Virus record (IMG/VR): IMGVR_UViG_3300033997_000565
Coordinates: 1 to 42,275 of that record
Reading direction: 5' to 3' (one strand)
DNA length: 42,275 nt
Source: a virus
The number at the start of each line of letters is the position of its first letter. The stretch's first letter is position 1. The translations under genes and the position numbers were made by a program. This document shows, in pieces, positions 28,993 through 37,210 of the stretch. Under the pieces are notes generated by a model. The model saw nothing but the letters and a program-made list of their open reading frames with translations. It was not told the DNA's origin and made no database searches.

Positions 28993-29927
28993 GCTTTCAG
29001 ATTATCGACCTTTCCCGCCTGCCGGTTCCTGACGCGATCGAGACGTTGAGCGCCGAGGCGATGATTGCCGCGTTCAAGGCCCGCTTCCTTCAGGTATGGG
29101 AAACGCAGCGCCTGCTTGATCCGACCCTGCCAACCTATGAGACGCTCGACCTTGAGACCGACAGCGCCAACATCGTCGGTCAGGCTTGGACCTATCTGCG
29201 CCTTCTTGATCGCCAGCGCGTAAACGACGCTTTCCGTGCCTTGCTTGCGCCCTATGCAAAGGGTTCCAACCTTGATGCGGTAGCGGCCGACAACAACGTC
29301 GAGCGCCAGATCGTGACACCGGCAACCGCGAACACGGGTGCCGTCATGGAAGGCGATGCGTCGTTGCTGCGCCGCTACCTGCTCTCGCTTGATGCGCCTG
29401 CGTCCGGTTCTTCCGGTCGTTACCTCTATGACGCGTGGACCGCTTGGCCGCAGACCGAGGACAGGACGCTTGGATTGTGGGATGCCCGGATCAACGGCCG
29501 GGCTATCCACGGCCGTCGCGGCGATACCGATGTTGTGCTGATCGGGCCGTTCGGCCGTGAACCGACCCCGGCCGAACTGGCGAACGTGCGCGCCGCCGTT
29601 CTTCATGTTGACCGGACGCCGGAGGCTGTCAGCGTTTCGATCATGGCGGCGACCCGCAGGGAATATCAGGTGTCGTTGGTGCTGGAGATCGTCGGGACCG
29701 GCCCGTCACCTGATCTGCTGAAGGCCGAGGCGGAAAAGCGCGTGACGGCTGCAGCGATCGAGCGAACCATCGTCGGCGGCGAAATTCCCGAAGGCCTCCT
29801 GTCCGGCGCTGCCTATGGCGCCAACATCGTCAAGGTGCGCGACCTTTCGCCGGTGGCGATTGAACCCGATCCCTACACCGTGCCTGTCATGACCGGGCTG
29901 ACAGTGGTGACGGAGGTGCGCGTATGA
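28989..29927 (+). CDS. Baseplate assembly protein J
   Basis: The 312-residue product matches P2 gpJ: 'IDLSRLPVPDAIETLSAEAM', 'YETLDLETDSANIVGQAWTY', 'NDAFRALLAPYAKGSNLDAV', 'RRYLLSLDAPASGSSGRYLY' and 'VHVDRTPEAVSVS'-like strands in the C-terminal half. It is the wedge protein that links the spike hub to the tail-fibre network. ATG 28989 overlaps the gpW stop; a same-frame start at 28974 is less likely. Confidence 0.9.
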   Translation: MSFQIIDLSRLPVPDAIETLSAEAMIAAFKARFLQVWETQRLLDPTLPTYETLDLETDSANIVGQAWTYLRLLDRQRVNDAFRALLAPYAKGSNLDAVAADNNVERQIVTPATANTGAVMEGDASLLRRYLLSLDAPASGSSGRYLYDAWTAWPQTEDRTLGLWDARINGRAIHGRRGDTDVVLIGPFGREPTPAELANVRAAVLHVDRTPEAVSVSIMAATRREYQVSLVLEIVGTGPSPDLLKAEAEKRVTAAAIERTIVGGEIPEGLLSGAAYGANIVKVRDLSPVAIEPDPYTVPVMTGLTVVTEVRV

Positions 29928-30586
29928 GGGACGTTGCAGCGCTTCTTCCGTCCAATTCCGAGCCTTTTGAGTACGCGCTTGCCGGTGGCATGTCCGATGA
30001 CCTGGCTGTGCCTTTCGCCGACCTGATGGATCCCTACAAGACCGAGGCGCGGCTGTTGCCTTATCTCGCTGCGCACCATTCAGTTGACCTCTGGTATGAC
30101 GACTGGACCGATGAGCGGAAGCGGGAAATGATCGCCCAGTGCGCCGGGCGTTCCGTCCTTTATCCCGGCTCGCGGTTGGCGGCCCTTAAAGGCACGCTTG
30201 TCGGCCTGAAGCGCTATCTGGCTTTTGTCGACGCTGAGATTGTTGACCGGATCGCCCATCCGGCCCGGTTCACGTTCGGCCGCGCCATTCTCGGCCGCAC
30301 GCCGATCGCGCACCAGCCGTTCACGGCGCACTACCTCGTGCATGTCACCTTGCGCGCTCCGAAGAACCATTTTCAGATCGGTCGGTCGGCTTTCGGCCGT
30401 GCCGCTCTCACATCCGTCGATCTTGAGCCGATCCGTCGCGCACAGCGCGCCATGGTCACCGCCAAGACGCCGGACACCCTCTACACCGTCAGCTTCGCTT
30501 GGCGTCGGCCGATCACCCTGCAGGACGCCGTCATGATCGACGGCAGCACTTCGCCGGGCGGTTATCGCCAGCGCAAATATCTTTGA
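29924..30586 (+). CDS. Tail protein I
   Basis: The 220-residue product fits the P2 gpI family: 'LLPSNSEPFEYALAGGMSDD', 'PYLAAHHSVDLWYDDWTDER', 'MIAQCAGRSVLYPGSRLAAL', then 'FQIGRSAFGRAAL' and 'VSFAWRRPITLQDAVMIDGS'. In P2, gpI is part of the baseplate wedge and lies between J and the fibre gene H, as here. It overlaps gpJ by 4 bases. Confidence 0.88.
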   Translation: MRDVAALLPSNSEPFEYALAGGMSDDLAVPFADLMDPYKTEARLLPYLAAHHSVDLWYDDWTDERKREMIAQCAGRSVLYPGSRLAALKGTLVGLKRYLAFVDAEIVDRIAHPARFTFGRAILGRTPIAHQPFTAHYLVHVTLRAPKNHFQIGRSAFGRAALTSVDLEPIRRAQRAMVTAKTPDTLYTVSFAWRRPITLQDAVMIDGSTSPGGYRQRKYL

Positions 30587-30601
30587 TACGAGGACCAGCC
30601 A

Positions 30602-32866
30602 ATGCCCCGCGTTACCTTCTCGAATGCCGAAATCGCCGATCACACCGACTTTGAAAATGTCAGCCTTTTTGCCCAGCAGGATGTAGATGGCGTTTGGCGG
30701 GACGCTATCGGCTATCCAGCGCACTGGTCGCATTTTACCGTTGCCCGGAAGTCCGTGCAGGAAATCACTGTATCGCCCGGTCGCTTTGTCGCGGGTGAGA
30801 AGGTCTATGCGCAGGCGGCTTCCAAAGACGTCAATCTTCAGCTTCAAATCCCTCCGGCGGCGTCTGACCAGCGCTGGGTCGCCATCCTGCTGCGCGGCGA
30901 AGAAATTACCGAGACCGCAAGCAGGCCGTTCGAGACATCTCAGGACCCCGAGACCTCGATTCCGGTTCAGCGTGTTACGCCCAAGACCGTGCGACGCATC
31001 GTCAATCTGATCGTGCAGGCTGGCGAGGCGAACCCGGTTCCGGCAAAGCCAGTGGTGGCGGAGACCGACGCGTGCATCGCATTCGTCCTGCTGAAATCGA
31101 CCGGGGTTGATGTCATCGAGCCGGGCAATGCCAGTCGCGTAAAGACGCTCTATGAGGTTGAGGGACGCGTGACGGCGCTGGAAATGGACCTTTCGGGCCT
31201 TTTCCTCCGCACCGAAACCATCGAGACGCAGATCACAAACATCGCCACCCGCCTGACGGACATTCCACGCCCGGCGATCATCCGCCAGATGCAGCGCGAT
31301 ATCGGTGCCGCCAGACTGAAGGTCGATCTGCCAGACGAGGCTCGCGCCTATGTCTTCGACAACGGCCTGATCCCAGATCGGTGGGACCTGCAGCATGTGG
31401 ACTGGCTGGCACGGGTTGAGGAAGGCGTTCGCTTCGGGTTTGCCGCCATCACACAGGCGCGTCTTGAAGTGCAGGCCGAGGACAATCCGCAGATAGCTTT
31501 CCGTGGCCGCCGCATGGTTCCGTCCTTTGAAGAGGTCGTGAAGATCGAGAATTCATCGCTCGATAGCACCCTCAACATTTCCCAGAACGTTCATACACAA
31601 ACGACGCTCAAGCGCCTTGAAGCCTCTCGTGTTCGCCTGACCTATGGCCCCACGATGTCTGCCTGCGAGAATGCGGCTGGCTGGTCGGCTCTCGGCGGCG
31701 ACAGCCGGGTCGGCCAGATGCTCAATGTCGGGGGAGAGACGTTCGAGGTGGTTTCAATTGGCCCGCAATATGGCGTTGGTCACCAAACCTACGGCGTGCG
31801 CCAGATCCGCCTTGAAACTTACAGCGAACCCTATTGGGAATATGTCACCGAAGAAGTCGGCCTGAATGGCTCGACCTATGCGCAGACGTTTCTGGTCGCG
31901 CAGCCGATGCTGCTGACGTCGATCGATCTGCATTTTGCCCGCGTCGGCCTCGACGGGGACGTGCATCTTGCGATCGTAGAAACATCGACAGGCGGTAAGC
32001 CGCTGCCCGGCAGGGTTCTGGCTGTCAGCAAGATCGAGCGCAAGGATATGGCAGTCGGCTGGGTGAAATGCGCGATGCCTTTCACGCTGCTCGAAAGTGG
32101 CAAGCGCTACGGGATCATGATTGTGACCACCGGTGCGCACGCATTGTCCGTCTCGACCGGCAACAAGTTCACGGGCGGCTCGCAGTTCGTCGTCAATGAC
32201 GGTGCCTATGCGCAGGGATCGGTAGAGATCGACTTCTGCTTCAAGGCGAATGGCGCACGTTATCACAGCCCTCGCACCGTGGTTCCGATGCAGGCCCTCA
32301 ACTTGGCTGACGGCATGACCCAGATTGATATGCTGTTCCCCGGTTGGGTTCCGGGCGGCACGGCGCTGGTCTGGGAAATCCGCCCTGTCGGTACCACGGA
32401 ATGGGTCGAACTGGATGACGGTGACCCCGCCACGAACCCGCTGGTCGGCCTGCCTGCGTCCGTCGAGTTGCGTCTGGTCATGGTCGGCACGGCTGACCTG
32501 CAGCCAATGATCCAGCTTGATGCCACCGCCGTTTCTCGGGTGGCGCGCAATCGTACCGACATGAAGGGTGTAAGTGACGCTTTCGATTTCGGGATTTCGA
32601 CCAGCGCCATCGTTACTCAATACACAGTGGATTCTTTCGACCCGGCGCATCACACGTTCACGCCCCGGATCATCGTCGGCAATAACGTCATCACGCCCGG
32701 CACTACCGAAGTGACGATCGACCCGAATAACCCGGCGCGGCGCACCTTTCTGTCAACCTATTCCCTTGGCGCTGCCACGCAATCGGCCCGCATGCGGATT
32801 GCCGCCAACACCGATAATCCCGTCACCGTCCCGTTTCTCCAGGACGCGTTTATCTCCGCCCTTTGA
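30602..32866 (+). CDS. Large tail-fibre / baseplate-associated protein (754 aa)
   Basis: This is the first fibre-position gene after gpI. The N-terminal 300 residues (FSNAEIADHTDFENVSLFAQ; FTVARKSVQEITVSPGRFVA; RWVAILLRGEEITETASRPF) would attach to the baseplate and resemble DUF4815-type phage structural proteins. A coiled-coil segment (ALEMDLSGLFLRTETIETQI) follows near 200-225, then mostly beta sandwich modules (TSIDLHFARVGLDGDVHLAI; YGIMIVTTGAHALSVSTGNK) that may bind carbohydrate. A role in host adsorption is inferred from position and build. The ribosome site GAGGACCAGCC precedes ATG 30602. Confidence 0.75.
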   Translation: MPRVTFSNAEIADHTDFENVSLFAQQDVDGVWRDAIGYPAHWSHFTVARKSVQEITVSPGRFVAGEKVYAQAASKDVNLQLQIPPAASDQRWVAILLRGEEITETASRPFETSQDPETSIPVQRVTPKTVRRIVNLIVQAGEANPVPAKPVVAETDACIAFVLLKSTGVDVIEPGNASRVKTLYEVEGRVTALEMDLSGLFLRTETIETQITNIATRLTDIPRPAIIRQMQRDIGAARLKVDLPDEARAYVFDNGLIPDRWDLQHVDWLARVEEGVRFGFAAITQARLEVQAEDNPQIAFRGRRMVPSFEEVVKIENSSLDSTLNISQNVHTQTTLKRLEASRVRLTYGPTMSACENAAGWSALGGDSRVGQMLNVGGETFEVVSIGPQYGVGHQTYGVRQIRLETYSEPYWEYVTEEVGLNGSTYAQTFLVAQPMLLTSIDLHFARVGLDGDVHLAIVETSTGGKPLPGRVLAVSKIERKDMAVGWVKCAMPFTLLESGKRYGIMIVTTGAHALSVSTGNKFTGGSQFVVNDGAYAQGSVEIDFCFKANGARYHSPRTVVPMQALNLADGMTQIDMLFPGWVPGGTALVWEIRPVGTTEWVELDDGDPATNPLVGLPASVELRLVMVGTADLQPMIQLDATAVSRVARNRTDMKGVSDAFDFGISTSAIVTQYTVDSFDPAHHTFTPRIIVGNNVITPGTTEVTIDPNNPARRTFLSTYSLGAATQSARMRIAANTDNPVTVPFLQDAFISAL

Positions 32867-32880
32867 CCAGCGAGGCACCT

Positions 32881-33048
32881 ATGAAGATTGATGAAAAAAA
32901 GACCTATGACGTCAAGCTCGCCCGGCCGGTGACCATGGGACCTTTTCGATATCGGCCGCTCAACGAAATCGAAATGTCCGGCTCGATCCTGAAGTCGATT
33001 GTCGAGAAGGAAGGGGAAGACGTCCTTGACTATGCCAACGCGCGATAA
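32881..33048 (+). CDS. Short phage protein between the fibre genes (55 aa)
   Basis: ATG 32881 follows GCGAGGCACCT. The product (MKIDEKKTYDVKLARPVTMG then PFRYRPLNEIEMSGSILKSI) has the pattern of small proteins found beside tail-fibre genes in rhizobial phages, function unknown. It overlaps the next gene by 17 bases. Confidence 0.6.
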   Translation: MKIDEKKTYDVKLARPVTMGPFRYRPLNEIEMSGSILKSIVEKEGEDVLDYANAR

Positions 33049-34087
33049 CCGCTACCAGCTTCCATCATGGCCGCCGACAGAGTTCACCATTGATCTCTGG
33101 AACGCGACTTTTGGCGATCTCGCCGATCGCATCACTCACCGTGAGCAGCTGGAAGCGACGTTCCAAAGCCTGATCGCGGAAGGCATTCAGGCTTCGCTTG
33201 ATTATATTCAGGCGACAGTCGCACCCCAGATTGTCAGCCTTCAGCATTCAATCTCGTTGGCGCAAGACCAGATTGACCAGATCATTGTCGGTGGTAAAGC
33301 GCCTGACGCCCTAAAATTCGGAGGTGAGCTGCCTTCGTATTATGCGACGGCGCAGGGGTTACAGACGGTCGTGGACAGTCTTGTGGACTTCATGCGCGCC
33401 GATCTGCGAGATGCAGAGAACGGAGTTGCGCCACTTGGTCCGGACAGCAAGGTGCCGTTGGCTAACCTCCCGGCATTGACCACAACCACTACGGTGGGCG
33501 CAGCCATTGCTGGCGCAAACGGACTGGCAACGCCCGACGATGGTGACACCTTCGCAGGTGTGAAATCCGGTGCGTCCACCATGTTTCGAACGACATGGGG
33601 GAACATCAAGGCTGCGCTGACGGCCTTGTTCGATGGCCGGTATCTGAAGCTTATCGGTGGTGTCGTCAACGGCTCGGTCACGATCCAGCCCTCAGCCGAA
33701 GCGGCTATGCTCGAAATGCGAGCCGCCGCGAACGCCGCATGCCTTATCGACTTTTCGCCCAATGGCTACGGCGGTGATTTCAACTGGCGGATCATCGCCC
33801 AGCCAAACAACGTCGAGTTCGATGTATTTCATAACGGAACGCATCGCTTCCGTATTCGCAATGATGGACATGTTTGGACTTCCGCTTACGGCTGGCTAAG
33901 TGAACGCTTCGCGGATCGCGGCGCACGCGTCCAGCGCGAGGGGGGGATATGGGAATTCGGCTCGATTGACCCGAATTACAACGCCCGAACTACCGATGCG
34001 CCAGCGCCTTACGTTCTGGTCGGGCTGCGCAGCTCGAACGGTACGAATGTCATCAACCTGCGTGCCGAACTGTTGAGGAATAACTGA
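33032..34087 (+). CDS. Tail fibre protein
   Basis: The 351-residue product has the layout of a trimeric fibre: a helical N terminus (LADRITHREQLEATFQSLIA; IVSLQHSISLAQDQIDQIIV), a Gly/Ala/Thr-rich shaft with the pyocin-type 'TPDDGDTFAGVKSGASTMFR TTWGNIKAALTALFDGRYLK', then a beta-rich tip (NNVEFDVFHNGTHRFRIRND; YVLVGLRSSNGTNVINLRAE). The shaft resembles side-tail-fibre repeats. The tip probably binds the receptor on the host surface. ATG 33032 was chosen over the upstream start at 32999, which would overlap further into the previous gene. It overlaps the assembly gene by one base. Confidence 0.8.
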   Translation: MPTRDNRYQLPSWPPTEFTIDLWNATFGDLADRITHREQLEATFQSLIAEGIQASLDYIQATVAPQIVSLQHSISLAQDQIDQIIVGGKAPDALKFGGELPSYYATAQGLQTVVDSLVDFMRADLRDAENGVAPLGPDSKVPLANLPALTTTTTVGAAIAGANGLATPDDGDTFAGVKSGASTMFRTTWGNIKAALTALFDGRYLKLIGGVVNGSVTIQPSAEAAMLEMRAAANAACLIDFSPNGYGGDFNWRIIAQPNNVEFDVFHNGTHRFRIRNDGHVWTSAYGWLSERFADRGARVQREGGIWEFGSIDPNYNARTTDAPAPYVLVGLRSSNGTNVINLRAELLRNN

Positions 34088-34719
34088 TGAGCGACCCTTA
34101 CAGCACTGAGGGATTGCCCTACGATCTCGCATCAGACGAATTGGCTTTCCTGATCCGCAAGCTTCATCCTGCAGCAATCCATGGCGTTGACTTCTGGTGC
34201 GCCCACAAGGTGAAGCCAAACAGCCCCGACAGGACCAGCACGGCCATTATCGTCAAATGGGATTTGGCGGCTGAGAAGCCAACTCCCGCCGAAATCGAAG
34301 CATTGGCGGCGACATATGCCGCCGAGCTGGTAACGCTTCGCGGGGTGACCGCACTCGATGTCGATATCGAGCGCGACCGTCGCGTTGAGGCGGGTTTCGT
34401 ATTCGATGGCATTCTCTACCAGTCCCGCCCGGAAGATCGTGAGAACATCGCCGGAGCGGTTAAGGCGGCAACTGACGCGGTTGCTCTCGGAGCTGCGGCC
34501 GGTGATTTCGGATGGCAGCGCCTGCTAGACCCCAATGCGCCACCTGAATTCCGGTGGATCGCGGCCGACAACACAACGCAGGCGATGGATGCACAAACCG
34601 TCATGCGGTTCGGCTACGCCGCTCTCGGCCACAAGCAGGCTCATATTCTGGCGGCCCGCGAGCTGAAGAACATGGCTACGATCCCGGCCGACTATGCCGC
34701 TGCGAGCTACTGGCCGTAG
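34087..34719 (+). CDS. Tail-fibre assembly protein, DUF4376-like
   Basis: The 210-residue product has a DUF4376-like C-terminal domain (about 105-205): 'RRVEAGFVFDGILYQSRPED', 'RENIAGAVKAATDAVALGAA', 'FRWIAADNTTQAMDAQTVMR', 'FGYAALGHKQAHILAARELK'. Such proteins follow fibre genes and act as trimerisation chaperones or distal fibre parts. It is the last gene of this transcript, followed by a strong terminator. Confidence 0.75.
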   Translation: MSDPYSTEGLPYDLASDELAFLIRKLHPAAIHGVDFWCAHKVKPNSPDRTSTAIIVKWDLAAEKPTPAEIEALAATYAAELVTLRGVTALDVDIERDRRVEAGFVFDGILYQSRPEDRENIAGAVKAATDAVALGAAAGDFGWQRLLDPNAPPEFRWIAADNTTQAMDAQTVMRFGYAALGHKQAHILAARELKNMATIPADYAAASYWP

Positions 34720-34765
34720 AAGCCAAGTAGACAGACCTTCCGAAATAGGTCATTAAATAGGCTTC

Positions 34766-34790
34766 AAGGGCGGCTCAAACCGCCCTTTTT
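34766..34790 (+). terminator. Rho-independent terminator of the head/baseplate/fibre operon
   Basis: AAGGGCGG (34766-34773) pairs with CCGCCCTT (34780-34787) around CTCAAA, and the T-run continues to 34790. It lies 47 bases after the fibre-assembly gene and just before late promoter 3. Confidence 0.92.
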
Positions 34791-34799
34791 CATTACCGT

Positions 34800-34844
34800 A
34801 CTGACAGTGTCAGGCTCTCCGCCCATCGCCTTGAAACCTAGTTT
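34800..34844 (+). promoter_or_regulatory. Late promoter 3 with activator dyad ACTGACAGTGTCAG
   Basis: The dyad at 34800-34813 is identical to those at 15224 and 23297. A -10-like TAGTTT lies at 34839-34844, 32 bases past the centre, again without a -35. It sits directly behind the terminator and ahead of the tail sheath gene. Confidence 0.78.
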
Positions 34845-34873
34845 GTCTCCAATTCGACCTTTGGAGACGGCTA

Positions 34874-36148
34874 ATGGCACTCGATTTTAATCACGGCGTC
34901 CGCGTAATAGATGCTGGCAGCGAAAGCAGGCCACTTGAGACGGCCGACAGCTCTGCGATCGGCGCGGCCGTCATTGCGCCAGACGCCTCAAATACGCTTT
35001 TCCCCTATGATGAGCCGGTGGCGTTCTACACCCACGAGGTCGACAAGGTTGCCGCGCTCGGCACCACCGGCACGGCGATCGACATTATTAATGCGATCCG
35101 GGCGCAGGGGATCGAGGCGCAGTGCGTGTTCGTCCGTTGCGAGGCTGGCCAGACGCCGGAAGCCACCCGCGCCAAGCTGCAGGGTTCGGCCGCTTCGATG
35201 ACCGGCATTCATGCGCTTTCCTTTGCTCGTGGTCATGTCGGCGTCGAGCCGGGCCTCGTGATCGCGCCCGGCTATTCTTCCGGCCGTGTAGACGGTGCCA
35301 AGAACCCGCTCGCCGACGCGCTGGAGCAGGTCTCCGAAAAGCTGAAGGCGATTGCCGTCCTCGACACTGGTGGCCCCGACGCCGCCACAAGCCTCGCATT
35401 CCGCGCCGATTTTTCCTCCCGCTACACTTATCTGGTTGACCCGTTCGTTCGGGTCGCATCCGGGGCCACGATCGTCACCAAGCCCGCTTCGCCCTTCGCG
35501 GCCGCCATGTTCATAAAACGGGACAAGAAGAAGGGCGGCGCTTACTGGTCGCCATCGAACCAAGAGGTCAAGGGCATCCTCGGCACGGCACGGCCGATTA
35601 CCTATTTCGACGGCGAGATCGATCACGAGGCAAACCACCTCAACCAGAACGGAATTGCCACCTTCATCCCATCCCGGCTTTCGCAGGGCGCGAACGGCCA
35701 GTTCGCAACGAACGGTCGCATCCTGTGGGGCAACCGCACCGCCTCCACAGACACCCTCTGGCAGTTCGTCAATGTTGTCCGCACCCGCGCCACCATCGAG
35801 AAAGCCATCATCAACGGCTTCCGGCCGTGGGCCAATGACGAGAACCTGACCGCGCAGCATGTCATTGCCGTGATGCGCAGCCTGCAAGACCTTCTCGACA
35901 GCATGCAGGCTGTTGGCGCGATCCTCGGCGGTCGCGTCTTCTGGGAGCGCGCTATGAACGGCAATGCGAACCTGCGCCTCGGCAAGCTCCGCGTCGAGTT
36001 CGATGCCGAAGAAACACCGCCGCTCGAAGATTTGATCTTCGGATCGCGCCGCAACGAGGCGTACTTCGACACCCTCGCCAATGAAATCCAGCGCCGCGTG
36101 ACTGCCGAGTTCGGCGGCACGATCGCCGATTATCTCTCCGCCGCATAA
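34874..36148 (+). CDS. Tail sheath protein
   Basis: The 424-residue product forms the contractile sheath. It fits the P2 FI family: 'FNHGVRVIDAGSESRPLETA', 'VIAPDASNTLFPYDEPVAFY', 'LGTTGTAIDIINAIRAQGIE', 'IAPGYSSGRVDGAKNPLADA', 'KGGAYWSPSNQEVKGILGTA', and the C-terminal domain 'WQFVNVVRTRATIEKAIING' and 'YFDTLANEIQRRVTAEFGGT'. Ribosome site TTGGAGACGGCTA. First gene of the tail operon under promoter 3. Confidence 0.94.
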   Translation: MALDFNHGVRVIDAGSESRPLETADSSAIGAAVIAPDASNTLFPYDEPVAFYTHEVDKVAALGTTGTAIDIINAIRAQGIEAQCVFVRCEAGQTPEATRAKLQGSAASMTGIHALSFARGHVGVEPGLVIAPGYSSGRVDGAKNPLADALEQVSEKLKAIAVLDTGGPDAATSLAFRADFSSRYTYLVDPFVRVASGATIVTKPASPFAAAMFIKRDKKKGGAYWSPSNQEVKGILGTARPITYFDGEIDHEANHLNQNGIATFIPSRLSQGANGQFATNGRILWGNRTASTDTLWQFVNVVRTRATIEKAIINGFRPWANDENLTAQHVIAVMRSLQDLLDSMQAVGAILGGRVFWERAMNGNANLRLGKLRVEFDAEETPPLEDLIFGSRRNEAYFDTLANEIQRRVTAEFGGTIADYLSAA

Positions 36149-36157
36149 GGGGCCACC

Positions 36158-36676
36158 ATGACACTGCGCATCATTCGGGGCTTCACGCTCAACGTCAACG
36201 ACAACGTCAATCTGGCGCTCGACATCGAGACGCTGAAGCTTCCAGCGCTGGAAGAAATCACCGAGACTTTCCAGCCGGGCGGCTCGGACATGGAGCTGGA
36301 CATCACCGGCCTCGGCATCAAGGCGCTAACCATGCCGTTCAAGCTGAAGAGCCACACGCCGGAAACGCTTGCCCTCTTCGGCGGGCCTGCCGGTGTTCGC
36401 CAGAACTGGACCGGTAAGAAGCTGGTGATTTCCGAGGAAGACGGTACGGAGCACGAGCATTCGATCGACGTGACCGGCCGTCTGTCCAAGGTCGAAGGCG
36501 AGTCCATGGCGGGCGGCAAGGCCACCGGCTACGACCACGAGATCAAGTCGATCTGGTCCTACACCGAATATTGGGACGGTCGCGTGATGCACCGTTTCAG
36601 CTTCAAAAAGGGCGGCTGGGACATCTGGAACTATCAGGCCATCAATTCCACCCGCCGCTCCATCCTCTTTTCATAA
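36158..36676 (+). CDS. Major tail tube protein (P2 FII-like)
   Basis: The 172-residue product is the inner tube protein: 'RIIRGFTLNVNDNVNLALDI', 'LKLPALEEITETFQPGGSDM', 'ELDITGLGIKALTMPFKLKS', 'ETLALFGGPAG' and 'ATGYDHEIKSIWSYTEYWDG' are the P2 FII pattern. It lies nine bases after the sheath gene, in the usual order sheath-tube-chaperone. Confidence 0.92.
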   Translation: MTLRIIRGFTLNVNDNVNLALDIETLKLPALEEITETFQPGGSDMELDITGLGIKALTMPFKLKSHTPETLALFGGPAGVRQNWTGKKLVISEEDGTEHEHSIDVTGRLSKVEGESMAGGKATGYDHEIKSIWSYTEYWDGRVMHRFSFKKGGWDIWNYQAINSTRRSILFS

Positions 36677-36685
36677 GGTCTCGAC

Positions 36686-37096
36686 ATGTCGCTCGTTCAC
36701 GAAGTCAAAATCCCGCTCACCGTCCCGGTCCCTGTCAAGGACGCTGTCGGCAAAGAAGCCAAGCGTGATGGTTTCACGATGTACCGGCCGAACGTCGCCC
36801 ACGCCAAGCAGCTCGCCGTGCTGATTGGCCCGAAGCTCGCCTCGCAGCTGATGAGCGACGGCAAAGCGAATATCGATGATGTCGATATCGGCGGGCTTAT
36901 TACCGAACTTTCCAGCACGCTGTTGACCACGGATGGCCTCGACAGCCTGACCGGCATCGTCGCCTCGATGTCGCGGGAGGAATCGGCCTTCATCGATCAG
37001 CTCGACTGGCTTGACCTCGTTTCTGTCGGCAAGGCGTTGCTTGATTTTTTTCCGGCACTCCGGTCCCTCGGGCGTTCGAATACGCCGCAGACCTAG
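36686..37096 (+). CDS. Tail assembly chaperone, E-like (phage tail assembly PF10109-like)
   Basis: The 136-residue product matches Mu gp41/P2 gpE-position chaperones: 'KIPLTVPVPVKDAVGKEAKR', 'RPNVAHAKQLAVLIGPKLA', 'GLDSLTGIVASMSREESAFI' and 'DQLDWLDLVSVGKALLDFFP'. It keeps the tape measure soluble during tail assembly. Near its end a run of seven T (37045-37051) allows a -1 frameshift that would replace the last 14 residues by a 52-residue extension, as in P2 E/E' and Mu gp41/42. The 0-frame ends TAG at 37096. Confidence 0.9.
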   Translation: MSLVHEVKIPLTVPVPVKDAVGKEAKRDGFTMYRPNVAHAKQLAVLIGPKLASQLMSDGKANIDDVDIGGLITELSSTLLTTDGLDSLTGIVASMSREESAFIDQLDWLDLVSVGKALLDFFPALRSLGRSNTPQT

Positions 37097-37209
37097 CGGC
37101 CGTCTACAAGTTCCAGCCCTCGGAAATCGCACAGATGCCTTGGCTGGACGCTCTCTCCTATCGCGCCGAACTTCCCCGATTGACCGGAACTGCCCAAAGG
37201 ACCGAATGA
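37045..37209 (+). CDS. E'-like extension made by -1 frameshift at T TTT TTT
   Basis: The slippery heptamer T TTT TTT (37045-37051) is read GAT TTT TTT CCG in frame 0. After a -1 slip, reading continues TCC GGC ACT ... to TGA 37207-37209, adding 52 residues that include EYAADLAAVYKFQPSEIAQM and PWLDALSYRAELPRL. That sequence has the look of P2 E' (short Pro-Trp and Leu-rich segments). The total fusion would have 174 residues. This is the standard two-product tail chaperone arrangement; the extension has no good own start. Confidence 0.82.
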   Translation, partial: FFSGTPVPRAFEYAADLAAVYKFQPSEIAQMPWLDALSYRAELPRLTGTAQRTE

Positions 37210-37210
37210 C

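Noticed and set aside
30080-31396. Antisense open frame of 438 codons opposite the gpI and fibre genes
   Set aside because: The sense strand holds two recognisable phage tail genes in an operon; the antisense frame matches no known protein.
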